Shown: positions 48,751 to 62,590, counted from the stretch's first letter. The stretch: DNA of 64,000 nucleotides from Molossus alvarezi (GCA_037176705.1 CM073885.1:220174290-220238289), one strand, 5' to 3'. Notes: a model not told the origin generated them from the sequence alone. Program-made: numbers and translations.

Positions 48751-50410
48751 CTCCCCTGGGCCGCCCCGGAGGGGCCGTGCCCGCGCGGCGCTCGCCACCA
48801 GGTAATCCCACAGGAAGCCTCGCGGATTGGCCCGCGCGCTCAGGACGGGATTTGCATGTCAATGGCAGGGCCGGCTCCCTAAGGTTTGAATACGGATTCT
48901 GGGCTGGAGAAGGCGGCGGGCTCCGCTGGTTCCTGTTGGTAATCTGGGTACCAACTCCACACCCCAGTCTCTCCTTGACCAGTTCACAGCACAAAGGCGC
49001 CTGAACGCGTCCCCCGCCCGTTCTGAAACGAAGAGGAATCCAAAAGCAAAATATCAGCTTCAAGAAGCCCGCGCTCGCTTTTCAGGGGCTATACAGTTAG
49101 TAATTGATCAAATGAAGCATGAATGAAGCAAGGTAAAAAGTTCACAGCTTAAAAAAAAAAAAAAAGCTCACATTACAAGGAAAATAACCATCCTTTTTTT
49201 CTTTATGCCCTCCTTCCAGTAGAAGTCAACAGGAGAGACTCGGGTTGCTAATGATCTGCTAAAGCTGTTGAAACCTTCCTTCCAGCCCCCTTTGTTTCCA
49301 CGAGCATCATCTCTAGATGAGAGACAGGTGATTGTTTCAGTGGCTACCACTGTGATTTTTTGGGAGATACTAGATTCAGCTTTGGAAGCTTTTGAGTCTT
49401 AGACAAGTTTTAGACGCATTTACATGTGTTTTGCATTCATGATCAGGGTGCCCAGTTTTCTTAAGGAAGGTATGGTGCTATTTTCATGTTATCTTTCTTC
49501 AAAGGCTCTTCCAGCCTCTTTCAATGGAGGTAAGTTTTTTTCCCTAATTGCTTTCACATGTCAGTTCTAGAAATTAAAATAAGATTTGAAAGTGGCTTTA
49601 TTTCTTCTTACTTATGTAGAAATTCTGTTGTTAAAAATCTCAGGTTCTATATTTAAGACAATAGATATCCATATAGACACAAAAAGAGAGAATGCCTAAT
49701 TAGGTAGAATTAGAAAACTCAGTTCCCCTACAGTGGATCCACTTGTCTTGACTTGGCTGTGCTTTTGGTAATAACCTGGATGAATGCAAGGGCAACCACT
49801 AAATAAACCTCTTTACTGATACCTTCATGGACAGGTTCTCCCCCACCCTGTACAGTACTACCCCTCTTAAAATTGTTTTTAAATTTTAGTGGCATCACAA
49901 GCATGTGCAAACACTGTCAGCCAGGTCTCTGCACACAGTGTTGCTAGGCATTGGAGCAGGGAGGCTAATGTTGACTGTCTTGTGTCCTAGTGGGAATCTA
50001 GTTTTGGGAGATGGCAGGTGATGTTCAGAACTTAAACCTTAAAGAAGTGGTCAGCCCTTACAGTTTAGAAAGCACATTGCACACCCTCCCATTATGGAGG
50101 AAATAAGTGTTAGCTGAGGACACAGGCAGGAACTCTGGAAGCGGAACAGGTAAGACCTCGATCCTTCTGCTTCTTCATCTTGTTTTCTAAGTGCTTAGGG
50201 TCAGATGAAATCTCATAAGGGCGGAACAGATCCCTCGTTCCTGTGTGAAGCATCACTTTAAATTGGTGATTGGAAGCACACATTGGGTTCAAATCTGTGC
50301 TCCCCCACAGCCTGTACCAGTGAAATCTATCACTGAGTTTCCATTGTACCAGAGATTCTGGAATTTACTTTTTATTTGTATCTGTAATTTAGAAGCATCA
50401 TCTGATTTTT

Positions 50411-50593
50411 TAAAAATATGTTTTTATTGATTTTTTTAGGGAGAGAGAGAGATAGAAACATCGATGTGAGAAACACCAATCATCTGCCTCCTGCACACCC
50501 CACGTTGGGGATCAAGCCCACAACTTGAACATGTGCCCTGACCGGGAATGGAACCAGGACCACACTCAATCCACTAAGCCACACCGGCCAGGC
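50411..50593 (-). mobile_element. VES SINE, second subfamily
   Basis: A reverse copy with the aatcatctgcctcctgcaca segment and a tRNA-like head near 50560-50593. A perfect 17-bp target duplication, AGCATCATCTGATTTTT, lies at 50394-50410 and 50594-50610. Confidence 0.93.
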
Positions 50594-50987
50594 AGCATCA
50601 TCTGATTTTTGTTGATGACAGGAAAACAACCTCTCTCATGGGATCAAAGCTGAGACTGGAAATGAAGAAATCTTCATAGCAATACAAAATTACGCTACCA
50701 TCCTCTTCCCATGAGCTAGGGGCAAGTCTCTTCACCTGGCAAGTCCCCTCACCTGGTGCCCAGTTCTCCTTAAAAATGGTCCATCCCTTCCTCACAAAGT
50801 ATAACTGGTAAATGTCCATGAGATAGTTACACATATCAAGCATATGTATGGATAAACTCCAAGCCAATTATTAAAACAGCCTCTGTCAAGCAATGCTGCC
50901 CTTTAGTTCCTGTACTAGGACTGCTCTCAGAAATGGTGCATCACACTAGAATCCAAAATGCTTTATGTTTTTAAAATGGAAATAGGG

Positions 50988-51276
50988 CCCTGGCCAGTGT
51001 TGCTCAGTGGTTAGAGCATTGACCCATGCACTGAAGGGTCAAGGGTTAAATTCTCAGTCAAGGGTATATACCTGCGTTGCAGGTTTGATCAGGCCTGGTC
51101 CTGGTTGGGCTTGTGTGGAAGGCAACCAATCGATGCGCCTCTCTCACATCAATGCATCTCTCTCTCTCTCTCTCTCTTTCTTTCTCTCCCCATTCTCCCC
51201 CTCCCTTCCACTCTTTCTAAAAATCAATGGAAAAATGTCCTTGGGTGAGGATTAACAACAACAACAACAAAAATTA
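50988..51276 (+). mobile_element. VES SINE
   Basis: A VES copy with head GGCCCTGGCCAGTGTTGCTC, an expanded (CT)n tract at 51157-51186 and a tail with (AAC)n at 51255-51270. Confidence 0.9.
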
Positions 51277-53689
51277 AAATGAAAACATATATTGATCAAG
51301 AAATAAAGCTTTAAAAATGCTAAAATCATTTATTCATTTATGAGGAGGTAACGAATAGGAAAAAAGTGCACAACCTGCTCTTAGAGGCAAGGGCATGTGT
51401 GGCCAGTCCAGCACCTGCTATTTGCATACTTTCTCTTTTGTTTAAAGTCATGATTATTTTTTAAACATTTTAATTGAGATTTAATTCAAATACCATAAAA
51501 TTTACACTTTGAAATGGGCATATTGTGCCCTCGCCCACCCTGCCTTCTCTAATGCTGGAGGGGGTGGTGGGAGAAAAAGTCCCGAGAGACTGGAGTAAGT
51601 ATCAGACAGAGTGAGGGACCATAGCAGCGGCCGGCACAGAGACCCAGGAGAGCGTGCAGAAGGTCCCCGGCGGCAGGGATGGTCATGGCTCACACACAGG
51701 AGAGGTGACGGGAGGGCAGCAGAGGCAGCCATTGCAGGCACTTTGTGCTTTCACGTTTTTCTCTAATCTCTAAATATTTCAACCCACATACCCACATTTC
51801 AGTTTGAGTAAATATGACAACCTAAATATATTTAAAATCACATTGAATTAAACTATGCTAACTCAGGATCAAAATGGTCTGATTCATACTATCTACATAT
51901 TTAGAAGTTCATTTTTCCACTACAATGATCAGGTCTAAATAATAAGGAGATATCTATATGAATGAGTATATTTTTCAGACAAAAAAACTGAAGAAATTTA
52001 AGATTATTTCCATATATCTAAAAATTCCAGAATAAGCAGTTATTCTTTCTTTGAATTGTTTCATTTCAGTTAGTCTAAAACTTTTAAGCAGTTGTATCTT
52101 TAAAAACACTACATACAGAAATCACATTATGATTTAGTTTCTGAATTTATATTCTAATAAATTTAGCTTCTTTCCAAGGTTATAATATAGTTTTGTAATA
52201 TATGTTATACTTTAAATTATTAAACTAAATTTCACTTAGAAATACTCTACAATTACTTCTTACCAATCAATGTTGGCATTCTTTCTATTATTTTAAATAA
52301 ATAAAGTTTTAATATGAACATTGTAACTATTTGAAACAAGGGTCTTTGCTAAATAATAATAAAACTATAATAATAGCAACTCACTCTTGCCACAGCTATA
52401 TAATAAATTCCCTGGTTCATCTACTCTTCTTTTGGATGTTGACACCTTAGAAAAACAATGTCAATATCTGTTGAATATTGAAAATTAGTTCTAGGGATGG
52501 TTTAATGATCAATATAAACAATCACAACCGAGAAAGGATACACTCGATATATGGATTGTTGCTTCATAGAGAAAATATTAGGAAGCACATATAGTGTGCT
52601 TCCTTTTTAAATGGGTGTTTGGGTTTAATGTGAACATTACACAACATCTAACGTAATATTCACTTTAATAAATATTTTAACTTTTTTTGAACAACTCACA
52701 GCAAAATGTAAAAAACAAGTGAGCAACCATCCTAGTGAGTAAAATGTTAAAATGAACATTTAAAATAAGGAAATGCATTTAAGACCATGCCAAACCTTAG
52801 AAACAATTTAGTTCATGAAGTGGGAATTGTAACATGAAGGAGGGAAAACACTATAATTTATTTCATCTGAGTTACAATAAATCTTCACTTAATATTACTG
52901 ATAGGTTCTGTGACTTTAAACAAAACAACATATAACAGAACCAATTTGACCATAGGCTAAGTGATACAAACAAGAGTTAAATTCCTATAGCATCTCATCA
53001 ATGTTATAACAAAATGACATCATTTGAGGACCTTCTGTATTTAGTCTTTTCAACCACCTTTTACCCTCCATCACAGTCCTTTCCCGTAAATAGCCCAGTG
53101 AGGCTCCTGGTCCCCAAGCTAACACCTTCCTCACTCTCCTAATTTAAGGCATTTTCTGCTGCAGGCAACGGACTCATATTGACAGGAGCACCTCCATGTT
53201 TTCTATTGTGCTTTGTAGCCCCAGGACTAAGGTCCCCTGTAAAGGGCCCTTAGGCAACCTGGCTGTTATCCAGAAAGGTACTTAGACTTGTACAGAGGTC
53301 AGAACCCAAGGAAAAGAGAGGGCAGGACTATGTTGGCGAAAATTCACTCATTCGTTGTGCCTCTATAAGCGTACGTTAGTACAGCTCTCATTTGCCATGC
53401 GCAGACTTAGTGGGTCAGGTTTAGAATCCTGCGTCAAAACTTTATAGGACTAAAAGAAGCAAAAAGGAAGAAGAAAACAATAACAACAAAACTAGCAGAA
53501 GAAAACTCAAAGGGGTAGCTTCAGAGCGTGAAGGCAGTCAGCAAGCTTTTGTCCTCATGGAAACAGGAGACAAAGGACATTTTCAGTGTTTGGGGGATCA
53601 ATGATTACGTAAGTCACTCAGGTCAGCAGCCTCAGCCATTAAGAAGATAAGCATTGACAGCATTCTCTTTGGAAAGTCCTGGCCGAGAG

Positions 53690-54110
53690 ATTCGAAACGC
53701 ATCTTGGAAATTGGAAGCAATCTAAATGTTCATATAGAAAATGGTTAAATTAATTGTGAAGCAGAATTTAAAATATGTAGTGACCTGAAGAGATGTCCAT
53801 ATTGTTAAGTGAAAAAGCTGCATATACATTATATACAATGTTTATTATGAGTGTGATAAAAGCTCAGAAAAACATCTGGAAGGAGATACTAAACTATTGC
53901 TGGGGATTAAGACTGCAGGGAGAGAAAATCTGGGGGATACATATCAATCTAACCTTTACTTTTAAACACTTCTATAGCTCTGAGTAGTTTTAAAAACAGT
54001 AAGTATGGTTTACTATAGCTAATAGTGTGGTGAAGACGTGGGGGGGGCTGGGTGGAGGAAGGGGGGAGATAGAGGACATCTGTAATAATGTCAACAATAA
54101 AAAATTAACT
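53690..54110 (+). mobile_element. Old LINE-1 3' part
   Basis: Contains ttggaagcaatctaaatgtt, then a G-rich tract at 54040-54068 and a tail with aacaataaaaaattaact, resembling an L1 3' end. It is highly diverged. Confidence 0.55.
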
Positions 54111-54129
54111 TAAAAATAAATTATTTCAG

Positions 54130-54320
54130 TACCACGTGATAAGAAAAGTAGTGTTGTTGGTGGTCTAGAGCATGGGCTGGATTCTATACCTGTGTGCAAT
54201 GCTAATTGATCTCACTATGCCTCCGTTATTTCTCTGTAAAATAAGAATGGTTACACCTCCCATAGGTTTTTTGCAAAGATTATATGAGATATTCATTGTG
54301 TGTGTCTGGGGGCAAAAGTA
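54130..54320 (+). mobile_element. MIR SINE
   Basis: Contains ctagagcatgggctggattc, atttctctgtaaaataagaa and aagattatatgagatattca. Confidence 0.65.
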
Positions 54321-54884
54321 ATAGTAATATTAATTGTTCTTATTCCTTCCATTGAATTTCCTCATGCTCCTGTTTGCCTCCCAGTCAGTAACATTCATTG
54401 ACCGAGGAAGGGATGACTCAACAGAACTCACATAACAAAGGAATCGAGACACAAGACTGAAGAGCTAGAAGAAAACTCAATTAGTCAGAGCCAGTTTTTC
54501 TCCCCAACAGACAGAACAGCTTCCCAGGACTGAGGGCAAGGAAAGTCGGAAGGAGGGGAGTGAGGGGAGTTAGAAGCTGGAGCCCATCTGAGTCCCACAA
54601 GGGGTCGGATGGGAGCTCCAGATAGGCTTAGGGGTTTGAAAGCAGAAAGTATGTGAGCCCTGACCCCACACAAGAGTCCAGAGAGCTGGCTCAGTCCCAG
54701 AGCTGCTGGGAACCCAGCATGAAGTAGGCGTCAAAGAAATGTCTGTGGTGCACTTAGGCAGGAGAGAGCCCATGCTCGCCAGCAATCCTCCCAACCCAGA
54801 GTGTCCAGGAGAGACAGTGTACCTGGTACACTGGTGGACCAGTGGAGGCTGCAGACACAACTGTCTCAGCTCGGATGGTGACCA

Positions 54885-54902
54885 GACACACACACACACA
54901 CA
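54885..54902. repeat. Short (CA)n microsatellite
   Basis: About nine CA units followed by a C-rich stretch. Confidence 0.9.
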
Positions 54903-55239
54903 CCCCTCTCCCCACCCCCCACCCCTGGACTCTGCCTAAACAGCTCAGCTGCAACCCCAGGAGCTGGAGGACATGCTGAATTGGCCGATATTAAGTTTCT
55001 GCCTCCTGTCTGAATGAGGTCTTAAAACAGAAATTGTCAGGTTTGTTTTGTTGTTTTTTTTTTTAAAGAAAGCGTTACATTTCTTCCATAATTGTGTTTG
55101 TGGCTCAAGATTTGTACCTACCAAACAGGTAAAATGCTCAGTACTGTGCCGAGCACATGGGAGCTATTTTAATTTTATTTTTGTTCTATGTGCTGGTAGC
55201 ATACAGAAGAAAGAATGTTTATGTTCTCAGAGAAAGGTA

Positions 55240-55490
55240 TAGAGAAGATGTTTGGGAGAGGTCTTGAAGGATGTACATGAGCTTACTGGGATTAAGAGGA
55301 GGGGAAAAATAGGTCAATGCAGACAATTTGAAGGTTCCAAGGCATCAAAAATCTTGTAGGCAACGGGAAATCATTAAATGTTCACACCAGTGGCATGATC
55401 AGATCTGCACCTTCAAGAAGTCATGCTGTTGGCATGTGGAAGATGGATTGAATGGGAGGTGCTGGGCTCACTGATTTTGACCACAAGGCC
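55240..55490 (-). mobile_element. Antisense L2 LINE
   Basis: Contains caaaaatcttgtaggcaacg, gaaatcattaaatgttcaca and agtggcatgatcagatctgc, the reverse of an L2 stretch upstream of its 3' end. Confidence 0.7.
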
Positions 55491-55499
55491 TAGTGCGGA

Positions 55500-55720
55500 A
55501 TCCCACTCCTGTTAAGAGTGCAGTCTCTGGGTCTCTGTGAGTATAGTACTTAGATCCTGACCACAGAACCTACTATGTGATCTTAGGCTGGTCATAAACC
55601 TTCTCCATCAGCTTACTCATCTGTAAAATAAAGCTAAGTTATTTTGGACCTGAGTTTCAGATGTAATACTTCATATGAAGCACTTAGAATGTTACCTGGC
55701 ATAAAGTAAGTGCTGGTTGA
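55500..55720 (+). mobile_element. MIR SINE
   Basis: Contains gagtgcagtctctgggtctc, ctcatctgtaaaataaagct and ttacctggcataaagtaagt. Confidence 0.75.
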
Positions 55721-58069
55721 ATTTTGGCTTACTAATTAGGCGACACTTAAAGTCATGATTAACTCTGTACAGGAGAGAATGAAGATTCTATTGGTAAATT
55801 CTGCAACTCATGGTATTTCTTTAATTTTTGGTCACTGAGCAAAATTTCAGGTAAGAAAATCCCCTTTGCATATTCACTTGTCAAAGGTACAGGTCAAGCT
55901 GCAATTCAAACAACTAGACCTTGCCTGCTTAACAGTGATTGTAGCTGTTTGTGCTGGAGAAAGTGTTTTTCTTTTTTAACTCTGAAGCTCAGAACAGGGT
56001 TGGTGTGAACGACTACCAGCTGCCACCGGCCCTTAGTGGCAGCAACCTTCTGGAAGAAGGTGACGTGTGCTTGGTATGTGAAGGTCATTTGACTCTTGGA
56101 CAAAGACGTGAGCTAGGTGACAATGAGTACTGACAGCCAGAATCCTGAACAGTAAAACTCGACAAGTGACAGGTCCTTAAGAGCATGGGTTCAGCTGGAG
56201 TGCATTCAAATGCTGGTATGTCCTTGTCACTGGGGGAAGATCACAGGGAAAGGGGAGACAGGGCTGAGCCAGCCAGTGTGCTCAGCCCAACCTGTGCCTG
56301 AGCGGAAATGTGAACATTACTTTCTACTAATGGAAGTATTTTAATGAATGGTGTCCAAGAAGTGTAAGAACTGAGGACTGAAGTATTTTCTGGGACAAAA
56401 TGCAGTATGTTCTGATGGAAGCTGTAACTCCCTTTTCTTCTTTCTAGAAGAATATTCATATATTTCTGAAGATGCAGGTGTGAGGAAGGGGAAGCATAGA
56501 GATGGAAATCAGTGCCATTCCTGTCCTTGATCTGCAACTGTGTTTTAACAAAAGCTGCTTTCCTGAAGCCTGCGTGAGGACTGGGTGGGAAGAGAGAGCC
56601 GCTGAAACAGTGCAGGAGGTGAGATATTGAGAGAAAGACTAGGCAGAGTAGCCCCGGGTGGACAACTCCTGTGTGCTGGAGGGCCTGAAAACCAAGTTGA
56701 GGTGTGTGAATCTAATCACATGTGACACATATGGAGAGAGGACAACTGGAAATGAAGATGGGTTATAAATGGGCATACAAACTGAACAAATGATTTACCT
56801 ATAGAAGTCGGTCTTAATGACTAGAAGCATCATGTTATTCTACTGTTTGCAAACCTATGACCTGTGGATTGCAAAGAGCTGCTTCCCTTACCAAGAGGCT
56901 TCATCAGAGACACCAATAATTTCTTCATAACAATACACAACATCCACAAAACCAAAATTACTTCTTTTGTTAATGCTCGTTGATCCGGCACTTCTGGTCT
57001 TTGCATCGTATCCGAATCTTAGGCCTTTCAAAAAGGGCATCTTATTAATTTTATTCACAATATCAACACACCTATTCTACTGGCCAGGCTTCTTCCTAAG
57101 ACTGTGTTATATGAAGTATTGACTCCATATAAATATTTAAAATATTTCAATGTTATTAACATTGTCCCAGACTGCTTTAAGAACAGCCCAAGGTGCTACA
57201 AAAGTGTAACTTCAAGAGATAAAAACAAGAAAAGTTGCCAGGGTAAAACTAATTGGTATTTTTAAAATGTGGATGACTTACTTTGATGATTAACTGCCAC
57301 TTAGTTAGACAGCAGGGTGAGGCTTAGACAATAGGGTGTTTAATATCTACATATTTTTCCAAAAGAGTTAAATCCTATTTGGTGTTTTAGGTTTAGAAAA
57401 ACACACCTCATCTTCATTTGTAAACCGAATTTTGAGAATAAAATTTCCACTAGCTAGTTGGCAGCTTCATTGGTCTTAAGTGTTAACTTCTCTGGCTCTC
57501 AGAAGAATAACAGAGAAATTCAACGTAGCTCGTGTTTACTTTCTGGCCGTCTCACTTCAGCTATTGACTTAAAGAAGCCAACTCATCTCCCCTCATCCTT
57601 TAAAAGCCACAAACAATTTGCTTTAGAAAAAGATTCTGGCCACCAAGTATCATTATAATAGTTCATTTCTTAGGATCTTTTTTGTTTGCCTGAAGCTACA
57701 TAGTTATATTTTATACTTTAACATGTAGATGCAAACACTGGTACATTTTTTTTTTCGTTACTTTTCAGTGTATTTGCTTTTAAGCACAGCTTTTTCCCGG
57801 TAGGTGTTCGGGAGACTGTTCTACTCCAAGCCGGATGTTGGTGTTATTCCGCATACTTTAGCACTCTTGCCTAGGAACCAGCAGATAAGATGGGAGAGAG
57901 AATTTATTTTTAAAGTTCTTGTAACCAGCCCCTTTGGGAGATGTCCAAAGTACGCTTGCATTGGCCAAAGGCAAGAAGACAACAGAGTCCCGGGCAGGTT
58001 CTGCAGGCTGTTGGCTGCCGTGACTGAGTGGTAGACCAGAAAGAGCTGAGCCACAGCCTATCAGTAAGA

Positions 58070-58290
58070 ATAACAGCCACTATTTAATGTGTGCCTAGTA
58101 TTAGTCCTACACCATGCCTCGGGCTTTATATACCTTATTTCTAACTTTTACAATAACACTTCAAGTCACCTCTTAGCAGTCCCATTTTATTTGGAGAGAA
58201 AATGAAGCTCAGACTTTGAGGAACTTGCTCCAACAGTAAAGAAAGGGCAGAATGAAGAATCAAAGAGGCCTGCCTGACTCCGAAGCCCAT
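58070..58290 (+). mobile_element. MIR SINE
   Basis: Contains ttaatgtgtgcctagtatta, gagaaaatgaagctcagact and ggaacttgctccaacagtaa. Confidence 0.65.
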
Positions 58291-59479
58291 CCAGGCCTTG
58301 TTCTTCTGACGCCCCAGATGACCAATACACACTGCAGGTTACTCTACTTTAGTAAGAAGACACGTTTTTGTTGTCTCCTAGAGGGGGAAGGGAAGTGGGC
58401 ACATCCACTCGGTAGGCAGACTTCACTGCCATCCAGAGCACCAAGAAAGAAAAAGCTACTTGAATACCCCTTTGCCTCATTAATCTAGTGGAGGGTGAGC
58501 AAAATCCTAGATCTCCCCATAATGATGTTTTTTCCTCAGTAAATGGAAAACTACTATATTTTCTACTTTAAAAATTGTGCCTTTTTCCCAAATGAAAAGT
58601 CCTTAACTTTACCTGATCCCATCCTTCCTGAGTCAGCTATAAGGAAGAGTTTTTCTAGCTACCTTTAGTGAGTCCAGTAATTACCATTTCGCAAGCATGG
58701 TTTCCCTCCTTACACTTGACTCACGTGTTCCTTTGTCTGGGTTGAGATTCCTTCCTCAATCCCAATCTCTACTAAGGAAACTGTAGCCCATCTCCTAGGA
58801 CCTGAAAAACATATTCCTTTCCTAGGACCTATAAGATACATTCCATTCTCAAAGAAACTTTTCTGATCCTTAACCAAAAGCAATTTCTCACTCTTCTGAA
58901 TGCTCAAAAATACATTCTCCAACCACCTACTGTAGCTCTTATCAAATTTTACCTTCAATACAGCTACTGGTGCCATTAAAACAAAAACCTCCCCTACAAG
59001 ACTAAAGGTGTTTTAGGAATGGGACTACGCCTCCTTCATCCCTGATGCCCATGTGCAGAGCATGTCACTGGTGACTCAGTTAATGTTCTCAGACCACTGT
59101 ACACAAACCCATCATCTCACTGTTGGAGTCCAGGTTGTTCTTGTCTCTCTTTGTTTATGTAAGTTCCAATCTTTCAAGACCTTTCCCCAATTGCATTAGC
59201 CATTTCTTCCCCCAAATTTATGAACTAAATTTTGGTGTTTATTGCGTGTGGCTTGAACACATTATTTGTTCTGTTATCTGTATGTCCTGTATTCCCAATT
59301 AGAGCTTCTCCTGGGTGAATGTCTGCCTGGAGGATGTTGTTATCCTTTTTGCTATTCAAAACAATTTTCATTTAGTGGGTGCTGTTCTCAGGCACTCTGC
59401 TGAGTGCTTTATTTACTTTATCCTATCCCTTATGGAACTTTAGGTTCCTTTGACTTCGATCCTCAGCCTGAGTCAGCCC

Positions 59480-59610
59480 TCAGCCTTCTCTGCTGGTTTT
59501 CGACACCTGGACAGTAAGATTCCGGAGGGCGGGGAACACACATCTTTGGTATTCATCTGGGAACCTACAGTGTCTAGTGCAATCATGAAAGAGAATAGGG
59601 CCCCAATAAA
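59480..59610 (+). mobile_element. L2 LINE 3' tail
   Basis: Contains ctggacagtaagattccgga gggcgggg and gggccccaataaatgtt. Confidence 0.65.
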
Positions 59611-60539
59611 TGTTCCATCAGAGGTTGGGAACTGCCAAGTTCACAAAACAAAAAAAAATGCTTTAAAACCTGTTTTTAGAAATACTAGTGGTAATCACAT
59701 ATTACAAATTATCAAGCAAAAACCCTTCCCCAATCAGTATTGGAACTGCCAGATTAAGAATTCTGCTATTTTTCTTTTCAATCTAGCATGAGATCCCCAC
59801 CCTTCATTAAATAAATGTTTTAGGCAAAAGAATGAAAGCTTGTGCTAAGCATCTTTACTTTGAGCTTCCCTCCCACTCCCTGCCTGAACCCAACCCTGTT
59901 TATCTCTGGTCTATATTCGTATCTATATCTGAAGGGAGCGTTGGTCTCCTCTTCAGGTACTGGAATGAAAAGATCTGCTGGGAACTTAAAAGCTCCCCCA
60001 CAGGAAACTATCTGAGCCTGTGATTTACATCCCCGGTTTTTTTTATTAACTAACTGCCAGGCTTCAGAAAACTGGACCCAACCCAAGTGGAGACCCTGGC
60101 AGCTGGTGTGAAATGTGAGACCAGAGACCAGTGTGTCACAGTTGCGGGAGTTGGGGGTAAGGGGAGGCTGGGTAGGAGGAAATGACTTCTTGAAATCTGA
60201 CTTGAAAAGAGGCTAGTTCTATGTGGTTAGAGGACCGCTCACCTTTGATCCCCATGTTAGGGGGAGAGTCAGAGAGGCCAGTGTGCTAAAGGTTCAAGGA
60301 CAGGATTTGTTTCCTCCTTCACTTATCTTTGAATGTGTAGGAGAGAGGAAAAGATAAGTAACCCAGAGAAACATGAACAGTGCTCACTGCTCTCGGGAAA
60401 CAGGTATCCTTGCCTTACTGAAAAAACACTCAGCGTTTTTTACTTCCTAAATCTGAGGTAATGAGGACATTATACAGAATCAGAAGAGTCCATCTTTTCC
60501 TTTCTGATGTTAAAACAACAGTAGAGGGGAATGGGAAGC

Positions 60540-60715
60540 TGTTGGTCAATGGGTATACAGTTTTAGTTTTGCAAGATGACAAAATTCTGGGATCTCTTGC
60601 ACAGCAGTGTGAATATACTTAACACTCCCGAACTGTACCCTTTATAAAGGTTAAGACAGTAAATTTTATGTAGTTTTTTTAACCACAGTTAATATTTTTT
60701 AAAACTTAAAACATT
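60540..60715 (+). mobile_element. LINE-1 3' UTR end
   Basis: Contains gtgtgaatatacttaacact, gaactgtaccctttataaag and gacagtaaattttatgtagt, a common L1M 3' terminus. Confidence 0.7.
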
Positions 60716-61999
60716 AAAAAACAAATAAGAAAAAGAAGAAAATGGCCAAATACCTTCAGAAGAAGAAAATATATTACTGTTCCTTGGGCTATTATTTTAT
60801 CCCTTCTCCTCCCTTTTTTCTCGTAGCAAGCTGCCTCCATTACACATGAATATCTGTGCTCTTTGTGCGGACAAAAGGGGGGAAAGAGAAAGATGTAAGA
60901 GTTTTCAGAAGTAGAAAGGAAAAATGTGAATCTTCCTCTTTTTCTTAACCACTGGCCAATAGAATATTTTAAAATTACATATATAATGAATAATGGCAAA
61001 AGATGCATCTGAAGTCCAGACAACAGACTACAGTAAGTCCTCACCACTTGATTCCAAATCAAAAGACTGACAGTCATAGCACGATCAGTTGAGGAGTCAT
61101 GCCAACAGGCAAAATAAGGGAACTTGAGAACCCCAACCCCATTTCCTTCCTAATTCTTCTTTCTATCCCCAGCCCTATCCCATTTTTTTCTTTCTCATCC
61201 AGTAGGGAGGCTACGCTGTTTATATGGATTGATTTATTTTAGGGAAGGGACTGCTTTTCAATGTGGCCCAGTTTAGAGTGTTTTCTTTTGGGGATGGGTG
61301 TTTGTTGATCAAAGCGAGAAACAACAAGTGTCTTAATTTATGCTTCCTTGAGTTCTGCAAATTTAAGGGGAAGGCTTTTTTATTAGAGGTAATGAGGCAG
61401 AATCCTCTTAATGGCAAGGATATTTTCTCACCAAATTAAAACCCATGTATGCTTAAAAGAATAATGAAATAAAAGTAGCTTTTTGGGGGGGAGTAAACAA
61501 CTTTTAAAGCAGGAAACTTCCCACACAGTCTGCGCTCACTGCTCTGACCAGTACAGCTGGGGAGGGAGGCAAGCGGCCATCTTCTCTTCTTCACCCCTAA
61601 CTTGAAGTAACAGAATAATTTATAGTGAAAAGAATCTGATCAAAACATTTAAGACATGTTACTGCTGAAACAATAATCTTAGGGATAGATTTTTTTTTTT
61701 CTGTTTTATTTCTCTCTGAAAAAAATGTTATAAAATCAACTTTGTAATATATAAACTAATATATTATTTCAGCCAAATGAGCTCAGCTTTGTACGAATAT
61801 TACTTCATTAATATTAGCCCCATGTATGCAATTAGACCAGAGGGATACATCATCTTGACCTTTTCACTGTAGCCTTAATGGAAGTAGTAAGTAGAGCTCC
61901 TATTTCTCAGATCACAACTCTGAAAAATACTCTTTCTGTTAAATATGGAGGCCATGGCATCACATAAATAACAAGGTCAATGCCAACTAAACTTGTCTC

Positions 62000-62460
62000 C
62001 CGCTGGATGTTTTATTGAGCAACTACTATGGTTGGGCACGGTGTGATGGAATCTGTCTGGCAGGCTGGAGTAAGGCATCCTAAACCAGAACTGGTAAATT
62101 AGGTCTAGAGGTTGAATGGGAGTTAGCTGGGTAAAGAGAATGGAGGGAAGAGAGCCCAGCAAGACCCAGGACTGAGAAGAAACCAATATGACTGAAAGGA
62201 GGAGGAAGAGGCTAAGGGAGCAGACACAGCCTGGACAAAAAGGCCTGGGCAGGCCCTGGACATGCAGATCTGGTCAGGTCCTTTTAGTTTAGAGCCTATC
62301 CAAGGCAACAGGAAGGCATTGGAAAATTTTAGGCAGAAGGATAGGATCAGAATTGTGTTCTAAAAGAATCACTTTGCCTACAGTGGCCACTGATGGGACA
62401 GGCGCAAGGCTAGAGGCCACTTAGGACCACAGGAGTCCAGCCTGGAGGTGGTGCAGTTCT
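62000..62460 (-). mobile_element. Antisense L2 LINE
   Basis: Contains gcaactactatggttgggca, ggaaggcattggaaaatttt and aaagaatcactttgcctaca. The part near 62260-62460 is the clearest. Confidence 0.7.
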
Positions 62461-62464
62461 CCAC

Positions 62465-62590
62465 CCCAGAGTGTAAGCTCCTTGAGGGCAGGGCTCATTG
62501 CTTGGTTTGTTTACTATATCTCAAGCACCTAGAACAGTATATGGCATATTGTAGGTACTCAAATATTTGTTGAACAAACAAATAAATAGG
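62465..62590 (+). mobile_element. L2 LINE 3' tail
   Basis: Contains gtgtaagctccttgagggca and cctagaacagtatatggcat, ending in a tail-like aacaaacaaataaatag. It is well conserved. Confidence 0.8.

Larger units (their letters stand above)
48290..48900. promoter_or_regulatory. CpG island, candidate internal SHROOM3 promoter
   Basis: A sharply bounded GC- and CpG-rich block lies in otherwise AT-rich intron about 20.7 kb upstream of the 27.7 kb exon. On the minus strand, in the SHROOM3 sense, it carries a GC box (GGGGCGG, 48761-48767), a CCAAT box (48826-48830) and an octamer ATGCAAAT (48850-48857). These lie upstream of a strong splice donor at 48485. No TATA box is evident, as is usual for CpG promoters. 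Open frames of 189-193 codons occur on both strands, but they look like a by-product of high GC content. Use as a promoter is inferred, and bidirectional activity cannot be excluded. Confidence 0.65.

Noticed and set aside
48435..49063. Open frames of 189 (plus) and 193 (minus) codons across the CpG island
   Set aside because: Composition is extreme in Arg, Gly, Pro and Ala, overlapping frames exist on both strands, and no domain is visible. This fits chance frames in CpG-rich DNA.
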